46,389 bases of DNA. Source: an uncultured Oscillospiraceae bacterium (GTDB taxonomy: Bacteria; Bacillota; Clostridia; Oscillospirales; Oscillospiraceae). Shown piece after piece: positions 1 to 9,172 of the stretch. The notes beneath the pieces are model-generated. The model was not told the origin of the DNA. It ran no database searches and saw only the letters and a list, made by a program, of their open reading frames with translations. Made by a program: the position numbers and the translations under genes. Numbering within the stretch: position 1 is the first letter of the stretch; each line of letters starts with the position of its first letter. The stretch lies in the NCBI GenBank assembly GCA_944387125.1, contig CALXDT010000102.1, positions 1 through 46,389 of the forward strand, written 5' to 3'.

Positions 1-390
1 CACCCCGCTTTATTTTTCCGCTTCTGCGCACACGCACATCATAGCCTAAGAACCTTGCACATTTACTGCTATGGGTTATGAGCGTTTTATCTTCACTGAG
101 TTCCATTTTCAGTGTATCTCCGATAAATTCGGCCAGTTTGCTCTTAATCCATTGACAGTCCTCACGGTTTCCCTTGACGGCTATTAGAAAATCATCCGCA
201 TACCGAACATATTTCAGCTTTTTGTCGTTCTGCGCAGTGCAGGGAATGGTCATCAGCTTCTGACGTTTGGACTTATACTCTGCCAGCACCATTCCCTTTC
301 CTCACCCGTTACTTTCGTCAAGCGGTGGGATAGCCGTTTGATTTCATTGTGCAGCTCTCGGTATTCAGGTGTGATTTGTCCCACTCCGGG
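1..390 (-). pseudogene. Group II intron reverse transcriptase/maturase remnant (frameshifted, truncated)
   Basis: Read on the minus strand, this encodes the RT palm motif YADDFLIAVKG, followed by a stretch ending GYDVRVRRSGK, as in LtrA-type group II intron proteins. Upstream, TPEYRELHNEI and RLSHRLTKVTGEER are in a different frame from MVLAEYKSKRQKL. The reading frame is lost by one base near position 290, in an A/G run. The 5' part stops matching near position 385, and the 3' part runs off the window edge. A frameshift inside the catalytic region means no working RT from this copy. Intact family members are about 400-600 residues. It borders an AT-rich block and is probably a scar of element insertion. 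Confidence 0.85.
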
Positions 391-488
391 CGTGTCAAAT
401 TCGGTAAAAAAAGAATGACACAAATTCGGCAAAATAGCATAAAGAATAACAATACCAAAATCGCTTATCCACACATCTTTCTTATCGA

Positions 489-1400
489 TTATCTTACAGC
501 GTTTTTCGTGGATGAAACCAGCAGGTTCCCCTCAATGTCTTTGCTCTTATTCAAAAGAACATCCCTAAATTGGGTAACAGCTGGTGAATGGTAACATTGT
601 GCGTCCCAGATTAAGTAAGAGGTGGAGTATATCTCCGGGTCATTAATGGCCAGAAGTATTGTATTGTCTCGGAATCTTCCAGCCCAGGAAATAGATGGTG
701 CCAATGCGATCCCCATTTCCTGCGATATATATTTCCGGACGAAGTACGGATCATCACAGATAAATGACACTTGGGGTTCAAAACCACATGCTCTGCAGCA
801 ATCATAGGTTATTGCGTTTAGAGAAGAGTGTACAGGCATTGTTATAAATTTCTCATTCTTTAGTTCCGATAAACTAACAGACTCCCGCTTTGCATAACGA
901 TGATTTTCGTGGACTGCTAGTACGATTCTTTCTCGAACAAGTGGAACACTATGGTGCATTTGTGTATAATTACGCTTGGATGAAATGCACAGGTCATATG
1001 AAAACAGGGCGTCACTGGAAAAATCATGAGAAATGAAAAAATTAACGTTTGGATATTGCTTGGCGAATTTGGAAACGCAATCCAGGACAAAGCGGTGATT
1101 TTCCAGCACAAGCAAATGAATAGGTCCGGAAATATCCTGCTGGTTTGACTGAAGGGCACTAATTCCATTATCAAGAGCAGCCAGTGCGCTGTTGACGCTA
1201 TTCAAAAAAATTCTTCCATTTTCATTCAGATACAGTCGCTTATTTCGCCGATCAAATAATTTCACATCGCCCAAATCCCGCTCCAGTCGTGCAAGGGTTT
1301 GGGACATAGCTGGCTGCGGAATGCCAAAGTGGACTGCAGCCTGAGTAACACTCTCGAATCGTGCGATTGCTTGAAAATATCGCAGTTGTAATAGTTCCAT
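489..1400 (-). CDS. LysR-family transcriptional regulator
   Basis: A 303-residue protein, the usual length for LysR regulators. The N-terminus (MELLQLRYFQAIARFESVTQ) is the winged helix-turn-helix; AMSQTLARLERDLG is the recognition region and LFDRR the start of the linker. The remainder fits the periplasmic-binding-protein-like effector domain. It is transcribed away from the seven-gene catabolic operon that starts at 1744, with about 340 bp of AT-rich DNA between them. That is the usual layout for a LysR activator controlling a divergent target and itself. The effector is unknown, presumably a substrate or intermediate of the neighbouring pathway. The ATG at 1400 begins the classical LysR N-terminus, so the start is secure. 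Confidence 0.93.
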   Translation of the reverse strand: MELLQLRYFQAIARFESVTQAAVHFGIPQPAMSQTLARLERDLGDVKLFDRRNKRLYLNENGRIFLNSVNSALAALDNGISALQSNQQDISGPIHLLVLENHRFVLDCVSKFAKQYPNVNFFISHDFSSDALFSYDLCISSKRNYTQMHHSVPLVRERIVLAVHENHRYAKRESVSLSELKNEKFITMPVHSSLNAITYDCCRACGFEPQVSFICDDPYFVRKYISQEMGIALAPSISWAGRFRDNTILLAINDPEIYSTSYLIWDAQCYHSPAVTQFRDVLLNKSKDIEGNLLVSSTKNAVR

Positions 1401-1743
1401 TTGTTACACCTCATTGATTGTTGCCAAAAATCAAAGACTTCTTGATTGCTTTTCTCTATGCTGCAAAAATATTCTTTGTTAATACAGAAGACAGAACAAT
1501 GACACGCTGTCTATGATATTAAACGAAACAGAGCTGACAAACTTCCCAGTGTTTCAAAACCGAAATAGCAAAGCAAATATTCAGAATATAAAACATGCGG
1601 CGTTATGGACGCTGAATTCTAAGATATGTCAAAGTAAGTATATCATACTGTTAACAGTATATCAATATACATAAATTAATATTTTCAAAACTATGATGTA
1701 TGTGTTATTATATAAAAAAAGTAAAAACAAGGGGAAGATTAAT
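1401..1743. promoter_or_regulatory. Divergent intergenic control region, no gene
   Basis: About 340 bp of AT-rich DNA separates the LysR gene and the catabolic operon. It contains a 16-bp perfect palindrome at 1645-1660 (ATACTGTTAACAGTAT), about 85 bp upstream of the first operon gene, a plausible operator. A possible weak -10 (TATTAT-like) lies just before the GTG start near 1705, but no convincing -35 was found. No RNA gene or small ORF is evident. Confidence 0.5.
1645..1660. promoter_or_regulatory. 16-bp perfect palindrome, candidate operator
   Basis: ATACTGTTAACAGTAT is perfectly self-complementary and lies between the divergent LysR gene and the catabolic operon. LysR proteins often bind interrupted dyads, so it could be the LysR site. 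A GntR or LacI-type site is also possible. The function is inferred from symmetry and position only. Confidence 0.45.
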
Positions 1744-2640
1744 GTGAAAAAACTACATGGCATTGTTTGTGCAAATATTACTCCAATGGATGCAAACGGT
1801 GATTTGGATGTTACATCGTTGGAACGATTGGTCCATCATATGGCGCAGTCGGGAATTCATGGGGTATATCCTACCGGGACAAATGGAGAGGGGCATTTGC
1901 TTCGACAAGAAGAACGGCATGAGATTTGTAACCGTGTTATTCAATCCAACCAGGGGCGCATGGCTGCATTTATCCAATGTGCTACAATGCAATGGGATGA
2001 AACCATGGATAATATCCGCTTTGCCTGTCAGGCTGGGGCAGATGGCGTAGGGGTTATGACGCCTACTTTTTATAAAGCAGATGAAACAGTGATTGTGGAT
2101 TACTACAATGAGGCCTGTGCAGCAGCAGATCATAAGCCTGTGTACATATATAATATTGCAAAATATACAAACAATGATGTCAGCGTCAAGGCATTTGCTG
2201 AAATAATTGATTCCAATGAGAATGCTGTTGGAATAAAATATTCCAACAGTGATATTGCACGGATCCAGGATTATTTGCGTGCACCCCAAAAAAGAAAAGC
2301 TGAAGCTCTGATTGGAGCGGACAGCCTGATTTTGAGTGCGTTGGCTGCTGGCTGCGTAGGCGAGGTATCTGGACCAGCCTGTGTTTTTCCCAAACGCTAC
2401 ATTACAGTATTCCATGCATTTCAGGAGGGACAATATGATTTAGCATTGGAGATGCAGAATCGAATTGTTGCATGCTCAAGAAGCATTAAGTCCATCCCCC
2501 AGATTCCCGCAATCAAGGCTATGCTCAAGATGCTGGGCATCATTGACAATGATACTTGCCGTCGTCCATTCCGGAAATTAACTTTAGAAGAATACCGCAT
2601 GCTTGATAATGTTTTAAATACTTATCTGAAAGAATCCTAA
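1744..2640 (+). CDS. DapA/NanA-family class I aldolase (dihydrodipicolinate synthase-like)
   Basis: A 298-residue TIM-barrel lyase of the dihydrodipicolinate synthase/N-acetylneuraminate lyase superfamily, counted from GTG at 1744. An AGGGGAAG ribosome site precedes that start; an upstream in-frame ATG at 1693 would add 17 unlikely residues. GTNGEGHLL matches the family GTTGE motif. The Tyr in PVYIYNI and the Lys in GIKYSNSD fit the Schiff-base Tyr/Lys pair. Members cleave or form 2-keto acids with pyruvate or an aldehyde. Being first in an operon with a kinase, a dehydrogenase and a sugar ABC importer, it is more likely a catabolic 2-keto-3-deoxy sugar-acid or sialic-acid-type aldolase than lysine-pathway DapA. 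The exact substrate cannot be read from sequence. Confidence 0.88.
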   Translation: MKKLHGIVCANITPMDANGDLDVTSLERLVHHMAQSGIHGVYPTGTNGEGHLLRQEERHEICNRVIQSNQGRMAAFIQCATMQWDETMDNIRFACQAGADGVGVMTPTFYKADETVIVDYYNEACAAADHKPVYIYNIAKYTNNDVSVKAFAEIIDSNENAVGIKYSNSDIARIQDYLRAPQKRKAEALIGADSLILSALAAGCVGEVSGPACVFPKRYITVFHAFQEGQYDLALEMQNRIVACSRSIKSIPQIPAIKAMLKMLGIIDNDTCRRPFRKLTLEEYRMLDNVLNTYLKES

Positions 2641-2667
2641 TATCTGCCGCAAGGAAAAGGAAAGCAT

Positions 2668-3267
2668 ATGGATGTAATTATTATCGCAGGTATGCCTGCC
2701 TCAGGAAAATCAACGATTGCCAAACAAATTAGCCAGGTGTTAAAATACCCAATTTTAGAAAAAGACGCATTTAAAGAAGAATTATTTGACACAATTGGAT
2801 TTACTAACTATGCTCAAAAACGGAACTTGGACCATGCCGCAACAGCAGTCTTATTGCGTTGTATGGATGCATTGTTACAGGGGGGGACGTCATGCATCGT
2901 AGTGAACAATTTCAGAAAAGATGCTAAAGCGAAGGTGCAGGCCATTATCGATCGTTATCAGTGCAGATGTATTTTAGTGTTCCTTAGTGGCGATAATAAT
3001 GAATTTTATCGGCGCTATGTGGAACGGGACAACAAGCACTTGCGACATTTGGGGCATATCCTACAGGAACGCTATCCTCCTGCCGTTGGGGATAGCCTGG
3101 ATTACACGATGACAAGGGAAGAGTTTTCTGCGAAATTTGAAAACCTAGGAATGACAGAATTTGAACTTGGCGGAACACGCATTGACGTAGATGCAACAAA
3201 CCTGAAGGATATTGATGTAGATGCATTGATTGAGAAAATACAAAAGGCAATCAACTATACCGACTGA
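2668..3267 (+). CDS. P-loop kinase (AAA_33/zeta-toxin-like), probable small-molecule kinase
   Basis: A 199-residue protein with a textbook Walker A loop at residues 8-16 (GMPASGKST) and no other recognisable domain. It resembles the P-loop kinase group that includes zeta-toxin-like and gluconate/shikimate-kinase-like proteins. ILEKDAFKEELFD supplies the acidic segment expected after the first strand. It begins 27 bp after the aldolase gene with a strong AAGGAAAAGGAAAG ribosome site, so it is co-transcribed. In this operon it most likely phosphorylates the imported compound or a breakdown product. No antitoxin partner is present, so a toxin role is unlikely. Confidence 0.8.
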   Translation: MDVIIIAGMPASGKSTIAKQISQVLKYPILEKDAFKEELFDTIGFTNYAQKRNLDHAATAVLLRCMDALLQGGTSCIVVNNFRKDAKAKVQAIIDRYQCRCILVFLSGDNNEFYRRYVERDNKHLRHLGHILQERYPPAVGDSLDYTMTREEFSAKFENLGMTEFELGGTRIDVDATNLKDIDVDALIEKIQKAINYTD

Positions 3268-3281
3268 AAGGGGATGAGGTA

Positions 3282-4235
3282 TTGAAAAAGAAAGTTGTCT
3301 TTCCATTTCGCCACCATAAGGAACTGTTTAGTCAAGAAGCAAAGCAGAGGCTGATTGATGCAGGGTTTGATATTGTATCTAACGATACCGGCGAAAAACT
3401 ATCATGGGAACAGCAGCGGGATATGATTCGTGATGCCTTTGCCATTGTTGCGGGAACTGAAGTCTATGACGAAAAGATGATTCAGGAATGCAAAGATCTA
3501 GGTGTGATTATGCGCTTTGGTGTTGGCACCGATAATTTTGCACTGAATGCAATGAAGCAGCAAAATATTCAGGTGGGTGTAATTGCAAATCATAACGCTG
3601 TAGCAGAATTTGCGCTGACTTTAATTTTGGCAACAATGAAACGGGTACCCATCCATGACATGACCGTACGTGATGGGAAATGGGTAAGATATTCTACTAG
3701 AGAGCTGACATTCAAAACAATTGGTATCGTCGGTTTTGGACGCATTGGCCGTAGATTAGCAGAGTTGCTCAGGGGATTTGATGTAAAATTGATTGCCTAC
3801 GATCCCATGATGAACCTACAAGAAGCAGCACTTCGAAATGTTACCCCTGTCTCCTTTGAGGAATTGCTCAGGCAATCGGATGTGGTCACCCTGCATTTGC
3901 CTCTGACTGATGATACATACCATATTATTGATGAAAAAACAATTTCCCTAATGAAAGACGGCGCATATTTGATTAACACTGCCCGGGGAACGTTAATTGA
4001 TGAGCATGCGCTGATTCATGCGCTGGAAACAAAAAAACTTGAAGGCGCAGGATTGGATGTTTACGAAATGGAACCGGTCAGCAGAGATAATCCGCTTTTC
4101 CACCTGGAAAATGATGTATTAACACCGCATGTATCTGCTTTAACATACGAGACCAATTACAATGCGGCAATTATATGTGCGGAGTCAATCATAAGTGTAG
4201 CACACGGCGGAAGGCCAGTTTTTCCTGTTATTTAA
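3282..4235 (+). CDS. D-isomer-specific 2-hydroxyacid dehydrogenase (NAD-dependent)
   Basis: A 317-residue protein, full length for the D-2-hydroxyacid dehydrogenase family (phosphoglycerate dehydrogenase, glyoxylate/hydroxypyruvate reductase). The NAD-binding Rossmann motif is GIVGFGRIGRRLAELL. The catalytic Arg lies in NTARGTLID, the Glu in GLDVYEMEP and the His in LTPHVSALT. The start codon is TTG at 3282, supported by AAAGGGGATGAGG seven bases upstream. The gene follows the kinase by 14 bp in the same operon. It probably interconverts a 2-keto acid and a D-2-hydroxy acid in the pathway. It lacks a C-terminal ACT domain, which argues against serine-biosynthetic SerA. Confidence 0.9.
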   Translation: MKKKVVFPFRHHKELFSQEAKQRLIDAGFDIVSNDTGEKLSWEQQRDMIRDAFAIVAGTEVYDEKMIQECKDLGVIMRFGVGTDNFALNAMKQQNIQVGVIANHNAVAEFALTLILATMKRVPIHDMTVRDGKWVRYSTRELTFKTIGIVGFGRIGRRLAELLRGFDVKLIAYDPMMNLQEAALRNVTPVSFEELLRQSDVVTLHLPLTDDTYHIIDEKTISLMKDGAYLINTARGTLIDEHALIHALETKKLEGAGLDVYEMEPVSRDNPLFHLENDVLTPHVSALTYETNYNAAIICAESIISVAHGGRPVFPVI

Positions 4236-4451
4236 TGACTCTTTAGAATCGTTTGCCTGCTTACAGCCAGAAAATTTATGACGTGTCAACTTTATGGTTT
4301 ATAATTTTTGACTTATACAAAGACTAAACAAAAGGGGGGGAACAGCGAAAGCCAAAGAATTTATGACCGTCATATCTTCTCTTGGGTATTCAGTTTGCAG
4401 CGTATTTTCAATGTGTGTATCCGAAGGAATAGCGAAAAGGAGGATTTTCGA

Positions 4452-5819
4452 ATGAAAAGAAATTTTGCAATCCATGTAAACCGTGTCATTCTTCTTCTGT
4501 TATGTGTTGTGTTGGTTATTTCTTGCACTGCATGTGGACAGCCTAACACCTCCAGTAACCAACAGCAAGAGAATAATCAAAACGCAGCTGTAGCGGAAAA
4601 GGAACCAATCGAGATTACGATGTGGACCTTCCTGGATCCAAACGGCACCGATGGACGGGGACAGACGCTGAAAAAAATAATTGAAGATTATGAAAAAGAG
4701 TTTCCTTATGTTACTGTTTCTGTAGAGACTCAAGATTATACAACACTGACAACCAAGTTCCTGACTGCATCTGCTGTAGGAAATGCACCAGATATTTGCT
4801 GGGTTGAATCCACAAGATCTCCGCTTATTATTGAAGATGGACACTTTATCCCGTTTGAGGATATGTTCCTGGACGAATGGTCGGATGAAGATATAGCTGA
4901 TGTCAAGGATTCTTTCTGGGATATGGCTGGCGACGGAAAGCACTATACAGCTTATATGAGCAGAAACTCCGTTTCTATTGTTTACCGCCAAGATCTTTTC
5001 GAGGAAAAGGGTATTGATCCCAACAGCATCAAGAGCTGGGATGATTTGGTAGAAGCAGCTAAGAAGCTAACTTATGTGGATGAAAACGGTATGCAGGTTT
5101 ATGGACTTGGCCAAAACTATGCAGAAGGCACCAACGGAACAAACTATGTTATTGAAGCGCTGCTTTCTACGGATAAGCTCTTTACACCGGATGGAACAGC
5201 TGTATGGAACAACGAGACAGCTGTAGACGCAATTAATTACCAAAAAGAAATGATTGAAATGGGCATTACACCGGAGTACTGCGTGTCTGCCACTTTTGAT
5301 GATGTAGTTACCGATTTTATCGCTGGAAAATATGCGATGATTATGTCCGGCAACACACGTGTACCCAAAATCAAAGAAGCATGTGCTTATGATCCGGATG
5401 CTGTTCAGTGCATGCTGATTCCCCAACTGTTTGACGATACCGATATGAAGATTATTGCAGGCGGCTGGATGGTTGGTGTCTGGTCCGGAAGTGAGCATCC
5501 CTATGAGGCTGGTAAGTTCCTGGAAGCGATGATCAGCCGTGAGGCAGATTGTATGTGGGTTGAAACAGGCGGGCAGATTCCTATGCGGCAATCGACCAGA
5601 GAGACACTGAAAGACTACTTTGCTGACCCCGACAATGCATATTTGTTGGTGGCGCAAGAAGCACTGACGAATCACGCATGGATGTATCCAAACAATTTTG
5701 ATTCCACCGGCCTGTATCTGGGTATTAATAGAGCATTCAATTCGGTGATGGTTAATGGAGAGGATCCCATGCAGGCACTTACACAGACCGCAGAAGATTT
5801 TAATATTGCCGCAAGTTAA
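4452..5819 (+). CDS. ABC transporter extracellular solute-binding lipoprotein (family 1)
   Basis: A 455-residue lipoprotein with a basic N-terminus, a hydrophobic core (VILLLLCVVLVIS) and candidate lipid-anchor cysteines at residues 25 and 28 before a Gln/Asn/Ser-rich linker. The body shows family 1 sugar-binding features: EITMWTFLDPNG at the start of the mature domain, DICWVESTRSPL and AGGWMVGVWSGS. ATG at 4452 is preceded by AAAAGGAGGA; the frame stays open upstream but without a signal sequence at its start. It should capture the substrate outside the membrane and pass it to the two permeases that follow. About 215 bp separate it from the dehydrogenase, so a second promoter is possible. 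Confidence 0.9.
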   Translation: MKRNFAIHVNRVILLLLCVVLVISCTACGQPNTSSNQQQENNQNAAVAEKEPIEITMWTFLDPNGTDGRGQTLKKIIEDYEKEFPYVTVSVETQDYTTLTTKFLTASAVGNAPDICWVESTRSPLIIEDGHFIPFEDMFLDEWSDEDIADVKDSFWDMAGDGKHYTAYMSRNSVSIVYRQDLFEEKGIDPNSIKSWDDLVEAAKKLTYVDENGMQVYGLGQNYAEGTNGTNYVIEALLSTDKLFTPDGTAVWNNETAVDAINYQKEMIEMGITPEYCVSATFDDVVTDFIAGKYAMIMSGNTRVPKIKEACAYDPDAVQCMLIPQLFDDTDMKIIAGGWMVGVWSGSEHPYEAGKFLEAMISREADCMWVETGGQIPMRQSTRETLKDYFADPDNAYLLVAQEALTNHAWMYPNNFDSTGLYLGINRAFNSVMVNGEDPMQALTQTAEDFNIAAS

Positions 5820-5835
5820 ATACTAGATTCACACA

Positions 5836-5872
5836 GTTATCGGCCAAAACAAGAATTGTTTTGGCCGATAAC
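5836..5872 (+). terminator. Perfect 17-bp stem between binding-protein and permease genes
   Basis: GTTATCGGCCAAAACAA pairs perfectly with the stretch at 5856-5872 around a GAA loop. No U-tract follows and the permease ribosome site lies directly downstream. It therefore looks like an intercistronic stabilising or partially attenuating hairpin of the malE-malF type rather than a full terminator. Such structures let the binding protein be made in excess over its permeases. Confidence 0.75.
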
Positions 5873-5891
5873 AGAAAAGGAGACAATCAAA

Positions 5892-6755
5892 ATGAAGCAA
5901 AAAAGGAATATTATTGGCAACTTGCTTTCATTGCCTGCTTTTATGCTAATTTTATTTGTTATGATTCTTCCAGTTGGGTATGCTATATACTATAGCCTAT
6001 TAGACTGCGACTATATGAAAATTACAGGCTTTGTTGGGCTGGAAAATTATAAAGAGTTTTTTGCTTCGGATCTTATGATGCAGACGCTCTTTCGGACCTT
6101 TGTTTTATCTTTTTGTTCCTTGATTATTTCCTTACTCATTGGTCTGCTGCTCGCTCTTTGGATTCATGGAAGCAAAGGACCCTTTGCGTTTGCTTTGCAA
6201 ATTGTTGGACTGATACCATGGGTAACATCCATGGTTGTTGCTGCCTTACTTTGGCAGTGGATTTTACAAACGGATACAGGCCTTCTGAACTACTTGATTA
6301 GCCGCATTGGGCTGGATAAAATTGTCATCCTAAATGACAAGAGAAACGCTTTTATTGCATTAACAATCGTCATGGCTTGGAGATGTGTCGGATATGCAAT
6401 GGTGCAAATTCTGGCCGGACTGAAAAGCATTCCTAGAGACTATGAAGAAGCTGCAGAGGTTGATGGATGTGGGAAATTTCAGGTATTCCGGTACATCAGA
6501 ATGCCATTGTTGAAGACCCCATTGCTGCTGTCTGCAATAATCATAACTTTGAGTAACTTCAATAATTTAACTGTTCCTCAGGTATTAACAAATGGCGGAC
6601 CAGGAAATGCTACGCGTGTTCTATCGCTGGCGATGTATCAAGAAGGTTTTCAGTTCTACCGTTTTGGTTTTTCCAGCACAATTGCCTGCATTATGTTTGT
6701 TATTAATTTGCTGCTGGTTATCAGTTATGTAAAGGCGGTTAAGTATGAGGTATAA
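5892..6755 (+). CDS. ABC sugar permease, MalF/UgpA type
   Basis: A 287-residue integral membrane protein with about six hydrophobic segments, beginning at residues 12-32 (LPAFMLILFVMILPVGYAIYY). The EAA loop that contacts the ATPase is EEAAEVDGCGKFQVFRYI. ATG at 5892 is chosen because AAAAGGAGA lies nine bases upstream; a further 12 in-frame codons upstream fall inside the hairpin. It pairs with the next gene to form a heterodimeric channel for the upstream binding protein. GGPGNATRVLSLAMYQEGF near the C-terminus is typical of carbohydrate permeases. Confidence 0.92.
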   Translation: MKQKRNIIGNLLSLPAFMLILFVMILPVGYAIYYSLLDCDYMKITGFVGLENYKEFFASDLMMQTLFRTFVLSFCSLIISLLIGLLLALWIHGSKGPFAFALQIVGLIPWVTSMVVAALLWQWILQTDTGLLNYLISRIGLDKIVILNDKRNAFIALTIVMAWRCVGYAMVQILAGLKSIPRDYEEAAEVDGCGKFQVFRYIRMPLLKTPLLLSAIIITLSNFNNLTVPQVLTNGGPGNATRVLSLAMYQEGFQFYRFGFSSTIACIMFVINLLLVISYVKAVKYEV

Positions 6756-7602
6756 TACACATTATGAAGATCGTAAAAAAACAATAGGCCATCATATAAA
6801 CTTAGGGATTTTTGTATTACTTTGCATTGTTAATTTGACTCCGTTTGTCTGGGGCTTGATTACGTCTTTGAAAACCGAGCGCGAGGTGTTGCAGTATCCT
6901 CCCAAATTCTTGTTTTTTACCCCCAGTCTGGAACACTATATAACGATTTTTGAAAATAATTTTTTCCATAGTGTGCTGGTCACCTTGGGATACAGTGCAT
7001 GCGCAATTGTTATCGGCGTTACATTTGGACTGATGGCTGCCTATGCAATGAAGAGATACAATTTTTTCGGAAAGAAAGCACTGTTTTTTGCAATTCTTTG
7101 CGGAATTCCTTTGTCAATTGGCAGCGCAGCAATGGTAATTCCAAATTATGTTTATTTTTCTACAGTAGGGTTAATTGATCGCTGGTATACATTGGTGATT
7201 ATAAATATGGCATATCACATGCCGATGTGTACGTGGATTATTATGAGCGGCATAGAAGGTATACCCATCGAAATTGAAGAGTCCATGGCGTTGGATGGAG
7301 CAAGTAAACCATACATTATCTTTAGAATGATTCCCAGCCTTTGCTCTCCTTCCATTGCTTCGGCTGCGTTATTCATTTTTATCGGAACATGGAATGAGTA
7401 TGTTTCAGCTTCTGTTATTGTAAATAGTAACGCATATCGACCCATTCAGGTTAGTATTTACAATTATTTGGGATTCTTTGGTAGAGAGTGGGGCCCGTTG
7501 ACAGCTGCGGCCACCGCTGCGGTACTGCCGTCTCTGATTATTTTCGCAATACTGGGTAAGTATTTAATCTCCGGTTTGACACAGGGTGCAGTAAAAGGTT
7601 AG
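6745..7602 (+). CDS. ABC sugar permease, MalG/UgpE type
   Basis: A 285-residue second permease overlapping the first by 11 bp, indicating translational coupling. Its first membrane segment (NLGIFVLLCIVNLTPFVWGL) and LKTEREVLQYPP are typical of MalG-like subunits. The EAA loop is EESMALDGASKPYIIFRMI, and WNEYVSASVIV lies in the later conserved block. No ATP-binding subunit is encoded in this operon, so the importer must borrow a shared MsmK/UgpC-type ATPase from elsewhere in the genome (inference). Confidence 0.92.
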   Translation: MRYNTHYEDRKKTIGHHINLGIFVLLCIVNLTPFVWGLITSLKTEREVLQYPPKFLFFTPSLEHYITIFENNFFHSVLVTLGYSACAIVIGVTFGLMAAYAMKRYNFFGKKALFFAILCGIPLSIGSAAMVIPNYVYFSTVGLIDRWYTLVIINMAYHMPMCTWIIMSGIEGIPIEIEESMALDGASKPYIIFRMIPSLCSPSIASAALFIFIGTWNEYVSASVIVNSNAYRPIQVSIYNYLGFFGREWGPLTAAATAAVLPSLIIFAILGKYLISGLTQGAVKG

Positions 7603-7627
7603 AACACCACAGCGCAGGAGGGAATGC

Positions 7628-9001
7628 ATGGTGATGAATAAGCAATATATTATTGAGCCAGAACGAAAACTTCCGATTCTTGGAGAATATGAGGTCTGTG
7701 TAGTTGGTGGAGGATGCACAGGAACATTAGCTGCCATCCGCGCATCGCGTCTGGGTGTTAAGACTGCTCTCATCGAAGAGGGTGGATGCTTAGGTGGAAC
7801 GTGCACAAAAGGGTATATTTCTTCCTGGCATCAAGAACGAGATGTGGACTTTAATCAACAGATCCTTGCTGGTATAACATTTGAAATCATTGACAGATTG
7901 ACGAAAAGAAACGCAGTTATCTTTAGAAAACGAGACCCCACCCAAAGTCGTATGCGTCAAATTTCCAGTTATATTATAAATACGGCAGAGCTGCAGATTG
8001 AGCTTGATGAAATGGTAGCCGAGGCCGGTGTAATCCCACACTTTCATACGCTATATTGTGCACCATATATAGAGAATGGCGCTTTACGTGGAATCATTGT
8101 GGAAACAGTATCCGGTCGCGGAGTGATTCTGGGAAACATATTCATTGATGCAACGGGTGATGGAGATCTTTGCGTTTCTTTGGGCGAAAAGACGCATGAA
8201 GTCCAAAGAAAACAGCCAGCAACAACCTGTGCAATGGTGTATGGATATTATAACATTCCCTATGCAGAAAATATAATTTGCAATCATATGTCGGAGTATA
8301 ATCTGTATAGCAGTGGTTGGAATACGCCGATGCCTAATAATCCCAGTGGTACAATTTGGGGAAAAAGCAATGTTAGTTTAAATCTTGCTAATGCCCAAGA
8401 ATTGACACAAGCAGAAATTGAATGCAGACGCCAAAATCGTGCTCTCATGGATTTGCTTAGAAAATATGGAGACAACGGGGATCGGATTTCCCTTTCAAGC
8501 TTGTCAATGGGCGTTGCGGCCAGAGAGACCAGACAAATCACATGTATGTATACGCTCTCAAAAGAAGATGTCATGTATGGGGCGCACTTTTATGATGCTG
8601 TAGCAAATGGATCTTATCCGGTTGATATACACTATCCAGATAAACCAGGTGCAACATACTATTATCTGAATGGAATTTGCGAACGAGAAATATACAACAG
8701 GTCTTTTGAGCAAACACGGTGGCTGCCGGAAGGAGCCCAATATAACACGTATTGGCAAATCCCTTTACGATCTATGATTCCTGCGTCCGGCAGATATGGG
8801 AATGTGATCGTCTGCGGTAGGGCAATCGATGCTGACCCACACGCTTTTGCCGCTATTCGTACTATAGTGACACTAAATCAGACCGGTGAGGCCGCAGGCG
8901 TTGTAGCCGCCATGGCAGTGCATAATGGAAATTCAATAATCGATACAGACATTGCACAAATGAGAGAACTGCTGAAAAAAGGAGGAGCCATCGTTTTGTA
9001 A
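7628..9001 (+). CDS. FAD-dependent oxidoreductase (FAD_oxidored-like)
   Basis: A 457-residue flavoprotein. The N-terminal dinucleotide fold is at about residues 21-45 (EVCVVGGGCTGTLAAIRASR, then TALIEEGGCLGGT), followed by IDATGDGDLCVSLGE, characteristic of the PF12831-type family often found in bacterial sugar and organic-acid operons. ATG at 7628 has GGAGGG five bases upstream; the ATG at 7634 is too far from it. It is the last gene of the operon and is followed by a terminator at 9173. The substrate is unknown. From context it probably oxidises or dehydrates the imported compound or a derivative. Confidence 0.87.
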   Translation: MVMNKQYIIEPERKLPILGEYEVCVVGGGCTGTLAAIRASRLGVKTALIEEGGCLGGTCTKGYISSWHQERDVDFNQQILAGITFEIIDRLTKRNAVIFRKRDPTQSRMRQISSYIINTAELQIELDEMVAEAGVIPHFHTLYCAPYIENGALRGIIVETVSGRGVILGNIFIDATGDGDLCVSLGEKTHEVQRKQPATTCAMVYGYYNIPYAENIICNHMSEYNLYSSGWNTPMPNNPSGTIWGKSNVSLNLANAQELTQAEIECRRQNRALMDLLRKYGDNGDRISLSSLSMGVAARETRQITCMYTLSKEDVMYGAHFYDAVANGSYPVDIHYPDKPGATYYYLNGICEREIYNRSFEQTRWLPEGAQYNTYWQIPLRSMIPASGRYGNVIVCGRAIDADPHAFAAIRTIVTLNQTGEAAGVVAAMAVHNGNSIIDTDIAQMRELLKKGGAIVL

Positions 9002-9172
9002 AAGGAAATAACGGCTTGCTCCAGAAAAATAATTTCTCCGTGCTTCAAAATGCTGCTTTTCACCGTGATGTCTTCCCGGCTATCCTATATAATCAAACTG
9101 GTAAAGCGTTAAAATGGGTAATGTCAAGTATTATGCAAAAAATTGTTTTAGCTTTGTTAGAAATTCATTTCA

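Noticed and set aside
2668..3267. Zeta-type toxin of a toxin-antitoxin pair
   Set aside because: No antitoxin partner is adjacent and the gene is embedded in a metabolic operon.
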